A model generated the notes under the pieces. It was not told the DNA's origin and ran no database searches. It was given only the letters and a program-made list of their open reading frames with translations. A stretch of DNA of 64,000 nt from Baylisascaris procyonis (Eukaryota; Nematoda; Chromadorea; Rhabditida; Ascarididae): positions 895,501 through 959,500 of the forward strand of contig JAZARR010000188.1 of NCBI GenBank assembly GCA_037389465.1. The letters are read 5' to 3'. Numbering within the stretch: the stretch's first letter is position 1; every line of letters starts with the position of its first letter. Made by a program: the position numbers and the translations under genes. Of the stretch, positions 1 to 9,820 are shown piece after piece.

Positions 1-2081
1 CAAAAAAATTGGAAAATGTGTTTATTTGCAGAAATATATATATATATATATATATATGGGCGGAAGGAGGGTGGAGAACCGGGGAGAAATTTCTGGACTT
101 TAATTAAGAAATTCTTGGTGCACCTTGTATTTGTGCAAAATTTTAGATTACCTACAGTTTATTTCATGTCGATGGTGCTGGATGTTCTCTTAGATTCACC
201 AATATTGCACTATTATTTTCACAAGATAGTTAGTTGATGAATATACTAGCATTCATTTCAGAATCATTGTCGTTCATTCTTTTCTTTTCAGTTTTTACGC
301 ATATTTTTCGCTTTATAATTTTCAACTTTTTTGATTTTTCTATTCGAACGATGGGATTTAAAGTTTAATTTGAAATTTTTAGAGTAACAAAATTTTACGA
401 TGTCATTGCCGTATTATTATTGAAATTTCATTTGAAATAGTTTATTAAAGCATTCGTTTTTGTTTGAATAAATCTTTTGCAATGAGTTTTTTCTTATTGA
501 TTGCCATCTTATTCTTGTTAATCGGAGTATTTTCACACTCATTGCGTCACCAAATATTCTAATTTATAAAGAGTCATCATCCTTTATTTATAAAGAAATT
601 GAAATTCTAAAGACTTGCAAGAAATTATCGAGGTAACTTCAGTATAACTTTTAAAACTTTGCAAATCGGGATAAAAGCAATACGTAAAGATGTGCATAAT
701 TTGATTGTATTCATCGATTCTAGTTAGAAAAACTAGAGCTTTAGTCAGTAAGAGTGTTGCTCATATTAGCTGTAACCAAAAAAAACGCAAATTTGGCTGC
801 TCAATTCGGGCATCACACACTTTTAGTGGTATGCAAGTAGTGGATGCAATGCAGTAGCTATATAATCTCGAAGAAAACCAGTAAAATAACTGATCTATCC
901 AATGAGTGATCATCGTTTTGCCAATGACTTGGTTATGACCAATACTTCATTTCTCATGTTTTCCATCTCTATCAGCTACATTCACCCGCTAATCCTCTGT
1001 GTTTTGTCCATTGTGGATATTGATGAAGGGTGTAATTCCATCTCAACAATTGAGGAGATGGGCACAAAGCAGTAGGATTATAGAAGTTCTAGAGAATTCT
1101 TCCTACCCATTGCTTCGGTTAATCTTGTCACATACGCTTATATATGAATCCGTCATAAATTATTCAAAAAATTAGTCAAAGTGCTTAGAAATGCGCTCTT
1201 TTTTAAAGTCCGTCAATCGTTACCCAACAGTTTGTGTTTTCAATGTTAGCGTGATCGCGCAATTTCTACAAAAAATATATCGAATATATGAATAAATTGG
1301 ATAAATTTTGTAAGCCCAACTGTATCCTATGTAATATGTCATTTAGTTTCGAATACGATAAAATAGCTCATTTTGATTGCTTTTAAACATTCGGAAAGGA
1401 TTTAGTACAGAAAGAAATTGAACGTAAATGACCAAGGCGCGGCTAAATGGCGGAAGTGGATGAAGGTAGGTGTTGCAAATCACCATCTGAATGAATATGC
1501 ATTACGTGAATGCAGGGATCACTATAGTATGCTTTGAGTTGATCCATTAAACAGTAAAAGAGTAATGAGGCAAATCGATGGCTGCATATTCACATCTATT
1601 CCACAATTTGTGGATCGGGTCTTCCGTCGGTTGGCTTATTTACTGATAAACAAATTAAATGATTGCTTAGATAAGCCGATTTGCAAAAGCGGCTATCATA
1701 TCTGCTGCATTAGTACTCTTCCGTACTTGTTTTAATTTTAGGCTATAGATCTATAGGATTGCAGAAAACGCTTTTATCCTTCCATATTCCCTTTGAAGTG
1801 TGTTTTCCTTGTCTGTGAAATTTTCAAAGCAGTTTACTTAAATTCGCTTAAAATTTATGCATAATTTATGCAAATGCCTTATATATTTATGCATAATGCG
1901 TTTTCAATATTATGCATAAATAAATAATTTAATCGTCCGTTCGAAAAATTATTGTATCTACTAAGACTATCGATCACTAGTAGATATAGATAGAAAAAAT
2001 TTGAAATCTTTATTTTATAAAGAATCAGATAAAGACGCTTAATTCTTTATTAAAATAGTTGGCATTTTCACCGTCATTGAT
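1..2081. other. Intergenic AT-rich DNA, no gene recognised
   Basis: I see no coding exon that I can defend here. It opens with an (AT)n microsatellite at about 33-57. The remainder is AT-rich with frequent stops in all frames. A short in-frame stretch starting ATGGCGGAAGTGGATG near 1448 is followed by a donor-like GTAGGT, but no partner exon was found. Confidence 0.5.
33..57. repeat. (AT)n microsatellite
   Basis: An uninterrupted AT dinucleotide run near the left edge. The short reading frame through it encodes an Ile-Tyr repeat, which is only the translation of the microsatellite. Confidence 0.9.
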
Positions 2082-2995
2082 CATTTTAAGAAATCGTTTA
2101 TCACTAACACCAATTGGAATTACTCATGAAATAATAGAGAAAATTTTATTCAACCTATTTCCTTTTGTCTATAATGTTTTATTGCGTATGAATGAAATAT
2201 TTTCTTATCTTTAATAAATTATGTATCTCCACAAAAATGACACTCACTCATAAAATCTTTCATCTCACAAATTTTATATTTTGATTGTGTTGAGTGCAAA
2301 TATTATTGTTTTTATTATGTCTATTGTGCATTAATGTTTAAATATGCATATATATTTCAAGTTTTTTGAGTGTAAATGCCACTAATCGCTTGTGAGTTTA
2401 TGCAAATCGATTAACTTAAAGCGCATTAAAATTTTCAGATATCACAGTCAACAGTTATATTTTCGCATCCTTGCTTTTTCCGGTAGTAATTCTATTTGGT
2501 AATTATTTAAGCCATCTCTGAAAACATCTCCATATGTTTGCGAATTGTGCAAAGTCATATTTGAATGATTGCTTATTCATTCTTTTATTTTTATTAAAAT
2601 CCTACCGATCCCGCTGAATGCTTCCATTATAATGAAGGTTTTTTTTTTCCAATATGGATCTCATAAAATATAAGCATAAAGAAATCGAGATTAGCAGGAA
2701 TAATTAGCACAAAACTAGTTGAATAAGAACTCACTCAAATGTATTGATTTCCTCGTTATACACATTTTCTTATTGATCTAAAATTTTTCTGTTATTCACT
2801 TTTTTGAAGACCATCTCAAATAACTTTTTTTTGAAATTTTCGAAAACTTAAAGAATTTTTACAAGCAAATTCTTGTTCATTATCATCCCACATAGCTCTT
2901 ATTACTTCTAAATTGGCAAAAGTGGTCGGAAATTTTCATTTAGTTCATTTTTTTCTCTCTATTTTGTAATACAATAAAGAATATAGCATTGTTTA
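2082..2995. repeat. Dispersed repeat copy A, left part (split by retrotransposon)
   Basis: Most of this stretch is nearly identical to 17228-18506, in the same orientation. Both begin with CATTTTAAGAAATCGTTTATC and share the same long non-coding sequence. Copy A lacks about 300 bp present in copy B near 17805-18120. It stops exactly at the target site of the LTR element and resumes at 8092. No protein domain is recognised. The family is undefined and may be a non-autonomous mobile element or a segmental duplication. Confidence 0.85.
2991..2995. repeat. Target-site duplication GTTTA (left)
   Basis: GTTTA directly precedes the left LTR (TGTTG...). The same five bases follow the right LTR at 8092-8096. 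Copy B of the host repeat reads GCATTGTTTAAGAGAACA with a single GTTTA, which gives the empty site. Confidence 0.92.
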
Positions 2996-3377
2996 TGTTG
3001 TGTATCTGACTGCCACTGTGATACACTGACTGAGGATTGTTACGTCGCCGAGTGGTGGTGGTGATGATGTAGACGAAACGGCGAGTGAGGAGTAAGCTTT
3101 ATTAGAACCGAAGTAGCGGGGGAGACGCACACAAGAAAACACACACACAAAAACAACGGAAAAGGCACAGCTTATATAGTGGTCGTCACGTGACAATTTC
3201 ATGTTGAAATAGATAGCTCTGCTATGTACTCATGTGATATCCACTACCTCACTGCGCGTCGTCATGACGTGGCCATTGTACATTGCGATATTTGCCACGT
3301 GCATGCGTTTTGCAATACCCATTTCGGTAAGTGAAGTTGCACTTTGGATGTGATGAAATGTCACCACATATGCAACA
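2996..3377 (-). repeat. 3-prime LTR of the Gypsy element
   Basis: 382 bp, aligned without gaps to 7710-8091 with about five substitutions. It contains the same minus-strand TATATAAG box and AATAAA signal as the other LTR, and has TG...CA ends. Confidence 0.95.
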
Positions 3378-3390
3378 CCTCCCCTTTTTT
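3378..3390 (-). promoter_or_regulatory. Polypurine tract of the retrotransposon
   Basis: Read on the minus strand this is AAAAAAGGGGAGG, immediately before the TGTTG start of the 3-prime LTR. That is the expected position of the plus-strand DNA synthesis primer. A run of C on the minus strand (3402-3412) lies between it and the stop codon. Confidence 0.8.
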
Positions 3391-3412
3391 GAAGTGGAAT
3401 AGGGGGGGGGGG

Positions 3413-6400
3413 TTAAAGATCGGCATCACCATACGTCTTTCGTTGCGGTTCAATGCTGAGCCGTCGTGGACGCTGGCGTGTTCGTCTTGCACGTCTTGGT
3501 CGTTCGTCGATTGCACGTCTTGGTTGTTCGTCGATTGCACGTCTTGGTTGTTCGTCGACTTGAGTGGGTTCGACTGGCCGTGCGTTTTCCCGATCCGTTG
3601 GTTGCTGTGATGGTTGCTGGAGATCAAACATTTCGAAAAGCGTCCGAAGATCGTCCAACTGATTTGGGTCTGAATCAGCGAAGCACAGTCTGAGCTGGTT
3701 TGCGTGTCGGGTCCATGTGTCGTTTCCGATGAGTACCTTGTATAGTACTCGTCCCATTCGTTTTAACACTTTCCCCTTTGTCCAGCTGACGACTGGTCCT
3801 TGGTAAGTGCGCACAAGAAGTGGGTCGCCGGGCGAGAATGTTTTGCTACGAGCACCATGCCGTCGATTGAACTGCTGCTCCATCCGCCTGTTTTTGCTTG
3901 ATTCATGACGGATTGTCGGGTTGAGTAAGGAGAGCGTCGTTCGGAGCTTGCGGCCTATGAAAAGTTCCGCTGGCGACTTCGATTTGTCGAGCGTCGGATT
4001 TGGTGTCGAGCGATAGGTGAGGAGAAACGTCTGAAGATTCTGGTCCAGTGTTCCTTCCCCCTTGAGTTTGTGAAGACTGCGCTTGAAGGTGTCGATAAAA
4101 CGTTCAGCTTGGCCATTTGATTGTGGGTGATACGGCGGGGAGAAGATATGTTCGATGCCGTTTTCTGAGCAGAAGTCCTTGAATTCTGCCGAGGTGAACT
4201 GAGTGCCGTTATCCGATACCAGCGTTTCGGGGATTCCATATCTCGCGCAGACTTGGCGTAGTAGATTGATGGTTGCGTTTGCGGTGGTGCGATCTGTCCT
4301 GAATATCTCTGGCCACTTCGAGTAGGCATCAACGAATACTAGAAAGTTCGTTCCTTCGAATGGTCCAGCGTAATCGATGTGGACGCGGGCCCATGGTTTG
4401 TCTGGTATTGGCCATGGTGCAAGTGTCGTCTTGACTGGTGATTTGGCGGCGGTAGCGCACTTTGAGCAGGTTCGAACTGTTTCCTCGATTTGCTTGTCGA
4501 TGCCTGGCCAATAGACATGGCTACGAGCGACAGCCTTCATGCGCACGATTCCAGGGTGCCCTGAGTGGAGTTGATGAAGCACGCGTTGTTGTAACGTCTT
4601 GGGAACGACTACTCGTTCGGCCAGGAGAAGACATCCGTTGACGATCGAGAGAGAATCACGGCGGTTGTAGAAGCACTGAAGATTTGGATCGGTGATTCTC
4701 TTCGGCCATGATCCGCGGATATAGGATGATACAAGCTGCAGGAGCCTATCTTGGGCTGTTGCCAGCTTGATATCGTCCTCGGTCATAGGAAGGGCCTTCA
4801 CTGCATTGGCGAATACATGGGTTACATCCGCTTCTACTGACACCGTTGCGATCACTTGGTCTTCGTCCGGTGTTGGCTGATTTGCGATGAGCCTAGAGAG
4901 CGCGTCTGCGTGCCCGAAATTTGTCGTTGAGCGATGTTGAATATCAAAATTGTAAGCCAGGAGTGTTGTTGCCCAACGTTGCAGTCGGTTGGCTGTGTAG
5001 ACCGGAATTCCTTTCTTGGAGCCGAAAATTGCGAGTAGCGGTTTGTGGTCCGTCAGTAGAGTGAATTTTCGTCCATGAAGCATCCGGTGGAATTTCTGAA
5101 CGGCGAAGATGAGTGCGAGCCCTTCCTTCTCAATTTGATTGTAGTTCTTCTCCGCCGGCAAAAGTGATCTCGAGGCATGAGCGATTGCTTTCTCTGATCC
5201 ATCTGGGTAACGGTGTGAGATAACGGCACCTATGCCGTAATTTGACGCGTCAGCTGCGACCGTTATTTTCTGATTTGGATCGTAGTGGCAGAGAAGCAGG
5301 TCGGATGCGAGGATTGCTTTTGCCCGGTTGAAGCTGGCGTTGCAGGCTGGCGTCCAGCTGAACTTGGTGTTTTTAGTCAATAGGGCGTCGAGTGGAGCGC
5401 GAAGGTCCCTCATTTCCTTGACAAAAGTGCCATAGTAGCTGAGAAGCCCGAGGAACGAGCGAAGTTGAGAGATGTCTTTCGGAGCAGGCATCTTCTTAAT
5501 GGCGTCGATTTTATTCGGGTCGGGGCGTCGACCGTCCTTGTCGATGATGTGTCCAAGATAGTTGATGCGAGTTGTTGCGAATTTGCACTTGTCCAAGCGC
5601 ACGTGGAGTCCACTGTCGGCGATTCGCTTGAAAACAGCTTCGAGGTTGCGTTGGTGCTCCTGCGCAGTGCGGCCAACGATGATGACATCGTCAAGATATG
5701 CGACCGCTCCTTGACAACCGGCAAGTGTCGCGTCCATGAGTTGTTGGAAAATGGCTGGTGCTGATTTGACTCCGAAAGGTAGTCGGTTGTACTGATAGAG
5801 ACCTCGGTGTGTGTTGATTGTTAGCAGGTGCTTTGACTGTTCGTCGACTTCGACTTGAAGGTATGCGTCTGCGAAGTCGATATGGGAGAAGTAATGGCCA
5901 CCGTTGAGCGTGGTGAATATATCTTCAGGTCGAGGCAGTGGATACTGATGAAGGTCCAAAGCGTCGTTGAGTCCGGTTGAAAAATCGGCACAAATCCTCA
6001 ATGATCCATTCGACTTCTTCACGATTACAATGGGTGCTGCCCAATCTGAGTAGTTCACCTTTGAGATGACGCCGCTTGCTTCGAGACGGTCCAGCTCTTT
6101 GTCAACGGCTGCCAAAGCCGCATATGGCACGGGTCGCTTAGGGCGGAAAATTGGTTTGACGCCCGGCTTCAGCTGGAGAGTCGCCTTTGAAAGCTTGTAA
6201 TGTCCCAGGTTGGCGCTGAAGATCTGCGGATAGCGGCGCTGTAGATCGTTGGCTATGTGGTTGTTGCTTGGTGCAGCAATACTGGCGCTGACTGTTGTCG
6301 ATCCAGCTGGGTCCTTCCTTGGGAGGGAGTCCATGATTGCGTACATCCCCATCTTTGAGATCCATTCTGCTCCGAGTAGGTTGCACTGAGTGTTGGCTAC

Positions 6401-7675
6401 GTAGAACAGTCCTTTCGCTGAGGAGTTCTGGAAGCTGTAGGTGCATGCTCGTTGTCCCAGAATGCTGATCTGATCTCCTGATGCACTGTGAGCGATGAGT
6501 GATGAAGGCTGGAGAGTTGGTCGTCCAATGAGCTGCCATGTTGCCTTGCTGATGATTGTGACATCTGATGCGCTATCTACTTGGAAACTGATTGCTTTGT
6601 CGTCCACTGTGACGATTGCGAAGCGTCGATATTGGGTGCAGTCGATCCTTGAGACGGTGAAAACTGCATCTGATCGTACTCGTCTTCTTGGTAGTGGGGG
6701 CGAGGCACGTTGTTTTGAACGGCACTTGTTCCTTGAGCGGCGTTTGGTGACGTTGCAGAAACCTTCCTTATGTCCAATAGCTTGACACAAGGAGCAACGG
6801 TGCTGGCGATAGTTGCAGTCGCGATTAAAGTGCATCGCGCCGCAGAACCAGCATGGGTTTGGTGGTGTCCTTGGTGCATTGGAGCGCCGAGTCGGGTCTT
6901 TGATTTGGTTGGGTTGAGCTGCTGGCTGGGGTCTTCGTCGAGAAGGGAACTTTTGCTGGACTGAGTAGACCGTTTGCGTGGGCGAGGAGCCATTCTCGAT
7001 CATTTGGGTGTCGTGCCTGAGGTTAAGTAATCGTTTGCATTCCTCTGTTAGCGTCTTAATCGTACAGGTCGGATCCATTTCGATCTTGTCGAGCAGCTTG
7101 AGTCGAATAAATGCGTCGTGGCTCGAGTGTAGACCACATACGAATATAAGACATTTGAATTGATCCTCCGTACACGTTCCAAGTCGAAAATTGGCGCATT
7201 CGCGATTGACTCGTCCGGCATAGGTAATGAAATCTTCTGTCGGTTGTTTGGCGACCTTCATACACGCGTATCGTGCGTTCAAGAGCGACTGTTGCGGTCC
7301 AAATAGATCCGTAAGCACTGCGATCGTGTCTGCGAAGTTGATATTGCGAGGAGCTCTCGGTAGAATGTAGTTGGCATACTTTTCGTATACCGGAGTGTCG
7401 AGCTTCTGGAGCAGGAGGCGAACGCGGGTGGCCTCGTCGAGCGTTGCGCCGTCAACTGCAAAGACGTCCTCGTGCCGTCTATACCATGCCTCGAATGTTA
7501 GGTTCGTATCTGGGTCGTATACGAACTGTGCGAGGCGTCCAGAGAGCGCGTCGAACTGTCGCGTTGTATCGGTCGGCTGTGGTAGCTGCGACAGTTGAAT
7601 TTGAGTCACGTCGCGAAGAGCGTTTGTGAACGTCGCGAGGAGTTGTTGAAACTGCGTTTCTGAGAGAGTCGCCAT
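3413..7675 (-). CDS. Gag-Pol polyprotein of Ty3/Gypsy retrotransposon
   Basis: A single open frame of 1420 residues from the ATG at 7675; a GTG lies one codon upstream. Gag covers about 1-270. Two zinc knuckles follow: C275/C278/H282/C287 (CX2CX3HX4C) and C294/C297/H302/C307 (CX2CX4HX4C). The aspartic protease motif is DSA at 367. The reverse transcriptase has FADAYLQVEVDE near 601 and catalytic YLDD at 660-663. RNase H has D809, E849 and D876. The integrase has an HHCC finger (histidines near 1037-1040, C1070, C1073) and D1101-D1155-E1191, matching DD35E. The C-terminus carries three 8-residue repeats of the DEQPRRAI type and is very Arg-rich. No frameshift separates gag from pol, so both come from one reading frame. 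The frame is intact and therefore potentially active. Confidence 0.96.
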   Translation of the reverse strand: MATLSETQFQQLLATFTNALRDVTQIQLSQLPQPTDTTRQFDALSGRLAQFVYDPDTNLTFEAWYRRHEDVFAVDGATLDEATRVRLLLQKLDTPVYEKYANYILPRAPRNINFADTIAVLTDLFGPQQSLLNARYACMKVAKQPTEDFITYAGRVNRECANFRLGTCTEDQFKCLIFVCGLHSSHDAFIRLKLLDKIEMDPTCTIKTLTEECKRLLNLRHDTQMIENGSSPTQTVYSVQQKFPSRRRPQPAAQPNQIKDPTRRSNAPRTPPNPCWFCGAMHFNRDCNYRQHRCSLCQAIGHKEGFCNVTKRRSRNKCRSKQRASPPLPRRRVRSDAVFTVSRIDCTQYRRFAIVTVDDKAISFQVDSASDVTIISKATWQLIGRPTLQPSSLIAHSASGDQISILGQRACTYSFQNSSAKGLFYVANTQCNLLGAEWISKMGMYAIMDSLPRKDPAGSTTVSASIAAPSNNHIANDLQRRYPQIFSANLGHYKLSKATLQLKPGVKPIFRPKRPVPYAALAAVDKELDRLEASGVISKVNYSDWAAPIVIVKKSNGSLRICADFSTGLNDALDLHQYPLPRPEDIFTTLNGGHYFSHIDFADAYLQVEVDEQSKHLLTINTHRGLYQYNRLPFGVKSAPAIFQQLMDATLAGCQGAVAYLDDVIIVGRTAQEHQRNLEAVFKRIADSGLHVRLDKCKFATTRINYLGHIIDKDGRRPDPNKIDAIKKMPAPKDISQLRSFLGLLSYYGTFVKEMRDLRAPLDALLTKNTKFSWTPACNASFNRAKAILASDLLLCHYDPNQKITVAADASNYGIGAVISHRYPDGSEKAIAHASRSLLPAEKNYNQIEKEGLALIFAVQKFHRMLHGRKFTLLTDHKPLLAIFGSKKGIPVYTANRLQRWATTLLAYNFDIQHRSTTNFGHADALSRLIANQPTPDEDQVIATVSVEADVTHVFANAVKALPMTEDDIKLATAQDRLLQLVSSYIRGSWPKRITDPNLQCFYNRRDSLSIVNGCLLLAERVVVPKTLQQRVLHQLHSGHPGIVRMKAVARSHVYWPGIDKQIEETVRTCSKCATAAKSPVKTTLAPWPIPDKPWARVHIDYAGPFEGTNFLVFVDAYSKWPEIFRTDRTTANATINLLRQVCARYGIPETLVSDNGTQFTSAEFKDFCSENGIEHIFSPPYHPQSNGQAERFIDTFKRSLHKLKGEGTLDQNLQTFLLTYRSTPNPTLDKSKSPAELFIGRKLRTTLSLLNPTIRHESSKNRRMEQQFNRRHGARSKTFSPGDPLLVRTYQGPVVSWTKGKVLKRMGRVLYKVLIGNDTWTRHANQLRLCFADSDPNQLDDLRTLFEMFDLQQPSQQPTDRENARPVEPTQVDEQPRRAIDEQPRRAIDERPRRARRTRQRPRRLSIEPQRKTYGDADL

Positions 7676-7690
7676 CACTTATCCGCTTGC

Positions 7691-7708
7691 CGAGTTCCCT
7701 GATCGCCA
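7691..7708 (-). promoter_or_regulatory. Primer binding site
   Basis: One base after the 5-prime LTR, the minus strand reads TGGCGATCAGGGAACTCGG. The leading TGG pairs with a tRNA 3-prime CCA end. I do not assign the tRNA species. The gag-pol ATG lies only about 15 bases further on, so the leader outside the LTR is very short. Confidence 0.7.
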
Positions 7709-7811
7709 CTGTTGTGTATCTGACTGCCACTGTGATACACTGACTGAGGATTGTTACGTCGCCGAGTGGTGGTGGTGGTGATGTACACGAAACGGCGAGT
7801 GAGGAGTAAGC

Positions 7812-7817
7812 TTTATT
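7812..7817 (-). terminator. LTR polyadenylation signal AATAAA
   Basis: AATAAA on the minus strand, about 70 bases downstream of the TATA box in element orientation. This is the expected U3-R arrangement. The same signal is present in the other LTR near 3098-3103. Confidence 0.65.
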
Positions 7818-7883
7818 AGAACCGAAGTAGCGAGGAAGACGCACACAAGAAAACACACACACAAAAACAACGGAAAAGGCACA

Positions 7884-7893
7884 GCTTATATAG
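7884..7893 (-). promoter_or_regulatory. LTR TATA box
   Basis: The minus strand reads CTATATAAGC inside the 5-prime LTR, upstream of the AATAAA signal. It is the likely core promoter of the element. Confidence 0.65.
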
Positions 7894-8091
7894 TGGTCGT
7901 CACGTGACAATTTCATGTTGAAATAGATAGCTCTGCTATGTACTCATGTGATATCCACTACCTCACTGCGCGTCGTCATGACGTGGCCATTGTACTTTGC
8001 GATATTTGCCACGTGCATGCGTTTTGCAATACCCATTTCGGTAAGTGAAGTTGCACTTTGGATGTGATGAAATGTCACCACATATGCAACA

Positions 8092-8166
8092 GTTTAAGAG
8101 AACACTTTATAAACGCTTCTTCCTATAGCATAGAGTGGTGCTAACCACAAAGAGAAGCGGGCCATG
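8092..8166. repeat. Dispersed repeat copy A, right part, with right target duplication
   Basis: It begins with the duplicated GTTTA (8092-8096) and continues AGAGAACA..., matching 18436-18506 in copy B. The match ends at about GCCATG (8166). This remnant proves that the LTR element inserted inside the repeat. Confidence 0.85.
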
Positions 8167-8223
8167 ATCTGTTCTACAGCGCTTCATCTAGGACGCATAG
8201 TGCTATGCTGTTTCCTACACATA

Positions 8224-8983
8224 TGACAGATATTGCATATGATCTATTTGTATCTTGGATGTGACAGGTATTGCATATGATCTATTTGTATCTTGGATGT
8301 GACAGGTATTGCATATGATCTATTTGTATCTTGGATGTGACAGGTATTGCATATGATCTATTTGTATCTTGGATGTGACAGGTATTGCATATGATCTATT
8401 TGTATCTTGGATGTGACAGGTATTGCATATGATCTATTTGTATCTTGGATGTGACAGGTATTGCATATGATCTATTTGTATCTTGGATGTGACAGGTATT
8501 GCATATGATCTATTTGTATCTTGGATGTGACAGGTATTGCATATGATCTATTTGTATCTTGGATGTGACAGGTATTGCATATGATCTATTTGTATCTTGG
8601 ATGTGACAGGTATTGCATATGATCTATTTGTATCTTGGATGTGACAGGTATTGCATATGATCTATTTGTATCTTGGATGTGATAGGTATTGCATATGATC
8701 TATTTGTATCTTGGATGTGACAGGTATTGCATATGATCTATTTGTATCTTGGATGTGACAGGTATTGCATATGATCTATTTGTATCTTGGATGTGACAGG
8801 TATTGCATATGATCTATTTGTATCTTGGATGTGACAGGTATTGCATATGATCTATTTGTATCTTGGATGTGACAGGTATTGCGTATGATCTGTTTGTATC
8901 TTGGATGTGACAGGTATTGCGTATGATCTGTTTGTATCTTGGATGTGACAGGTATTGCGTATGATCTGTTTGTATCTTGGATA
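8224..8983. repeat. 38-bp tandem repeat, 20 copies
   Basis: The unit starts TGACAGGTATTGCATATGAT and repeats every 38 bases with no spacers. I count 20 copies in perfect register (8224, 8262 ... 8946). Internal copies are almost identical; the first carries CAGAT. The last three share GCGTATGATCTG in place of GCATATGATCTA, the pattern left by unequal exchange. 38 is not a multiple of three, so short frames through it are not genes. It is a minisatellite or a small satellite block. Confidence 0.95.
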
Positions 8984-9470
8984 CATTTATTATTCGACTT
9001 ACAAGAACAAGAATTCCTAGCAAAATTTTCTTACTTAAAGAACCATCCCATTTTTAATTCAGTGACAACTTTTGAAACTCCTTGCTCAAATGGAAAGAGT
9101 TGTACCCCGTATCAAGTGCTCTTATATTCTTCTGCATTTGTTGAGTTGATTAGGACGGTGATAGGGACCAGTCGAATACTATACATGTATGTAGGCGAAC
9201 GCACCAACATGACATCGAGGTAATGCGCTTTGCAAATGCAAATTCGCAAAAATACAAAAAGACGTTTTTACGGTGCATTTATTCTAGAGGTGAAGTCAAC
9301 TAGAATTTCGCCTCATTATTGCGCATGTTTTATTAATTTTGATATGCATCAATTTTTAATGCAGTTGGCAAAATCGTGAAGCTGATTTGCATATTGTCTT
9401 AGAAATTTGAAGGAGCAGATGTCAGAAATACACAGTTGTTCTTGTTGAGCGGCACTTGATCGGTTGTGAG

Positions 9471-9820
9471 ATGAAGAAGGGCCTTCTGTTGTTGCAGGCG
9501 ATGTGCTCGCTTGCAATTGCATCTGACGAAGAATACCAGTTTCTGCCTCTTCCCGGATTTACGGGTAAGTTTCACCGAAGTCTATCTTTCTTTTACAAAA
9601 TGCCTGGCTTCTTAGACTGTCGCATTTCCTAAAATCTACATATTTTTGTTTCGTTTTTATTCACAAAAGTAAAGTAGCCGTAGCTGATTCTCCGCAAAAC
9701 TGATTGAAAATATTAGCGAGTACATAAGGTGCATTTTCCATTGCAGATGTGTACTATTTCGAACCTACCATAGAAGATTCGAAGGAGAAGGAGGCTTGTT
9801 ATTACCTGTTCCTCAAGGAT
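9471..9820 (+). CDS. Possible small secreted protein, first two exons
   Basis: Exon 1 (9471-9564) encodes a typical signal peptide, MKKGLLLLQAMCSLAIAS, then an acidic start to the mature chain, and ends at a strong donor G|GTAAGT. Exon 2 (9747-9820) begins after TTGCAG, keeps the frame across the junction (the codon GAT is split) and ends at GAT|GTAAGT. It encodes a short acidic segment with one cysteine. Possible further exons in compatible phase are 12053-12089 and 12703-12744 (the latter ends G|GTAAGT), but the large introns make this uncertain. I recognise no family. A small secreted or excreted protein is the inference. Confidence 0.45.

Larger units (their letters stand above)
2996..8091 (-). 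mobile_element. Complete Ty3/Gypsy LTR retrotransposon
   Basis: The element reads on the minus strand and is structurally complete. It has a 382-bp 5-prime LTR (7710-8091), a primer binding site (7691-7708), a single gag-pol frame (3413-7675), a polypurine tract (3378-3390) and a 382-bp 3-prime LTR (2996-3377). The LTRs start TGTTG and end CAACA, and a 5-bp duplication GTTTA flanks them. The order protease, reverse transcriptase, RNase H, integrase assigns it to Ty3/Gypsy rather than Ty1/Copia. No envelope frame is present. The LTRs differ at only about five positions by eye, so insertion was recent. It sits inside an older dispersed repeat. Confidence 0.95.
7710..8091 (-). repeat. 5-prime LTR of the Gypsy element
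   Basis: 382 bp with TGTTG/CAACA ends on the plus strand. The promoter end in element orientation is at 8091. Confidence 0.95.

Noticed and set aside
3466..7629. Many open frames on both strands inside the retrotransposon
   Set aside because: They are overlapping shadows of gag-pol with no domain of their own.
8224..8983. Regular repeat array considered as CRISPR
   Set aside because: The 38-base units are contiguous with no unique spacers, and the context is eukaryotic.
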